Origin: Nannocystis sp. RBIL2
GTDB taxonomy: Bacteria; Myxococcota_A; Polyangia; Nannocystales; Nannocystaceae
NCBI RefSeq assembly: GCF_026626745.1
Contig: NZ_JAPNJW010000002.1
Coordinates: forward strand, 3,744,151 to 3,808,150
Reading direction: 5' to 3'
Length of the DNA: 64,000 nucleotides
Part shown: positions 63,801-64,000 of the stretch, one piece after another
Position numbering within the stretch: position 1 is the first letter of the stretch
How the letters are laid out: each line of letters opens with the position of its first letter
Notes under the pieces: generated by a model
What the model was told of the DNA's origin: nothing
Database searches by the model: none
The model's input: only the letters and a program-made list of their open reading frames with translations
Program-made: the position numbers and the translations under genes

Positions 63801-64000
63801 CGCACTCATAGGGTTCTCCCCTGCCGAGGGCCTCGGCGTGGCGGGCCGCCAGCGCTTGCAGGTCGTCCGGGTGGATCACCCGGGCCATGACCTCGACCGG
63901 GGGTAACTGCTCGGGCACGCCGGCGTAGCGGAACCAGGCGGTGTTGACGAATTCGAGGTCTCCGGCGCCGCCATGGGCCCAGAGCAGGTGCGTCACCGCG
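60814..64000 (-). CDS. Hybrid sensor histidine kinase with PAS, GAF and receiver domains (5' end off window)
   Basis: At least 1060 residues. In order: four PAS domains (first at the edge, LEFVNTAWFRYAGVPEQL; others include RYVRVNRALAELNG and RYRRINRALATIND), a GAF domain (about 495-650), HisKA with His688 in VVSHELRTPLQAILGWS, HATPase (NLLSNAVKFTERGGK, DTGRGIG, GGLGLGLAIVRHLVEG) and a C-terminal receiver (ILIVDDERDARE, phosphoacceptor Asp in VIVSDIAMPGEDG, Lys in KHLGKP). No transmembrane helix is seen, so it is probably cytoplasmic. A start at 63996 is possible, but the PAS domain is incomplete there, so the gene probably continues past the edge. Output partner unknown. Confidence 0.92.
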   Translation of the reverse strand, partial: AVTHLLWAHGGAGDLEFVNTAWFRYAGVPEQLPPVEVMARVIHPDDLQALAARHAEALGRGEPYECELRVRRRDGDLRWHRARVEPVRLAAGPVERWVGTATDIHAMRPRIGPSRELASALAAFHGDDEVRAQLDALFEGASVGLALLDRELRYVRVNRALAELNGASPASHLGRTPSEISPHLAVTMPLLAEVLRTGVPYATDHFNLYGERTWYVCFYPVRTRGSVTGVAATVLELTERVRAEQGYELVNRATNEALRDWDVKTGETRWNAAISTRFGYRADEVEDDMNWWLARIHVDDRERVAVGVERAIKDGAERWVEEYRFARSDGNFVRVLDRGWIARDTVGRPTRMVASMFDVSEHRRAETELTAILDGAQIGFAVFDRELRYRRINRALATINDQPVDVHLGARLSEVVPWVAPLIEPMLERVRDRGETISDVEVSVMLPQRHGLPGHFLVSYYPWVLEGNIEGIVETVLDITGRKRAEEAMALLAEAGRVLAESLDGDATLARVVDLVVPSFGDWCVIHLRRDDGSFAVPAVAHIDPATQTRLRTYVAAQGRLPLDRDGEHTYARVMASGRSLFVPESDAILAGIARDSAHHEALTALAVRSSAIVPLPVQGAILGTLSVGTWKGSGRLYDNHDLALAEELGRRIALALDNARLLELSRRERARVDAANRAKDEFLAVVSHELRTPLQAILGWSRVLRRTGLSEEQRQKAIDAIDRNASAQAGLIKDLLDTTRIITGKLQLRVGPAELVQIAEAALDIVRPAAEAKGVRLAFWPEPPVIPLVCDAERVQQILWNLLSNAVKFTERGGKVDVALELTGRNLVVITVKDTGRGIGAEFLPHIFDKFRQEDSGTTRQHGGLGLGLAIVRHLVEGHGGTITAHSDGVGQGAEFVVRLPTRASQAGRVSAVASGAAAGPAVGEAVPREADLRGLKILIVDDERDARELVAAFLQPTGAVVLTAENGEQALTLVTQQRPDVIVSDIAMPGEDGYDWMRRLRQRPVGDGGRTPALALTAYARLEDRTRALLAGYQKHLGKPCEPFDLVTAICELAGRDGR

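Overview
The window looks like chromosomal DNA of a predatory-type delta-group bacterium (Myxococcota, most like the Nannocystis/Plesiocystis side). It is strongly GC-rich. It holds many secreted lipoproteins with Thr/Ser/Gly/Asp-rich linkers after the lipobox, a MYXO-CTERM-type tail, several extracytoplasmic-type sigma factors beside TPR or FecR proteins, a Ser/Thr kinase with WD40 repeats, and a large hybrid histidine kinase. The genus is inference; no rRNA gene is present.

Layout. 1-8.9 kb: the N-terminal third of a viperin-like radical SAM enzyme runs off the left edge; an IS630 element sits exactly at the stop codon of a sigma factor gene; then a broken small membrane gene, a secreted lipoprotein, a cytochrome/monooxygenase-type gene cut off at its 3' end, a coiled-coil gene plus a caspase-fold peptidase gene, and a lipoprotein ending in a six-cysteine defensin-like domain. 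9.4-21.2 kb: surface and secreted proteins, a sigma factor/FecR-TPR/outer-membrane-type trio, a G8-domain lipoprotein coupled to a c-type cytochrome, and several frameshifted genes.

21.2-43.6 kb is a mosaic mobile region. It has two non-overlapping pieces of tyrosine integrase, three related att-like sequences, a degenerate IS91 transposase and a 146-bp copy of its end, an aroA pseudogene, a ClpP/SppA-like protease remnant, an intact IS3-type element, a group II intron remnant, an HNH toxin-like module with a tiny overlapping downstream ORF, and a complete IS21 element with a 5-bp target duplication. A normal block (c-type cytochrome, small lipoprotein, sigma factor, kinase-WD40) lies inside it.

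43.6-64 kb is more conserved: sulfite-oxidase-type molybdoenzyme, NAD-dependent DNA ligase, an ATPase-methyltransferase fusion, a VWA lipoprotein behind a sigma-54-like promoter, a giant lipoprotein with a TonB/AgmX-like end, a second sigma/TPR/outer-membrane trio, tandem paralogous lipoproteins, a TetR regulator, a frameshifted di-heme cytochrome and a hybrid histidine kinase running off the right edge. A short palindromic sequence recurs about ten times, mostly at 44-58 kb, and many copies lie inside reading frames.

The most interesting loci are the viperin-like gene, the defensin-like lipoprotein, the coiled-coil/caspase pair, the ATPase-methyltransferase fusion, the HNH toxin pair and the in-frame palindromic repeat. 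Functional statements are from motifs read by eye; no database search was possible.
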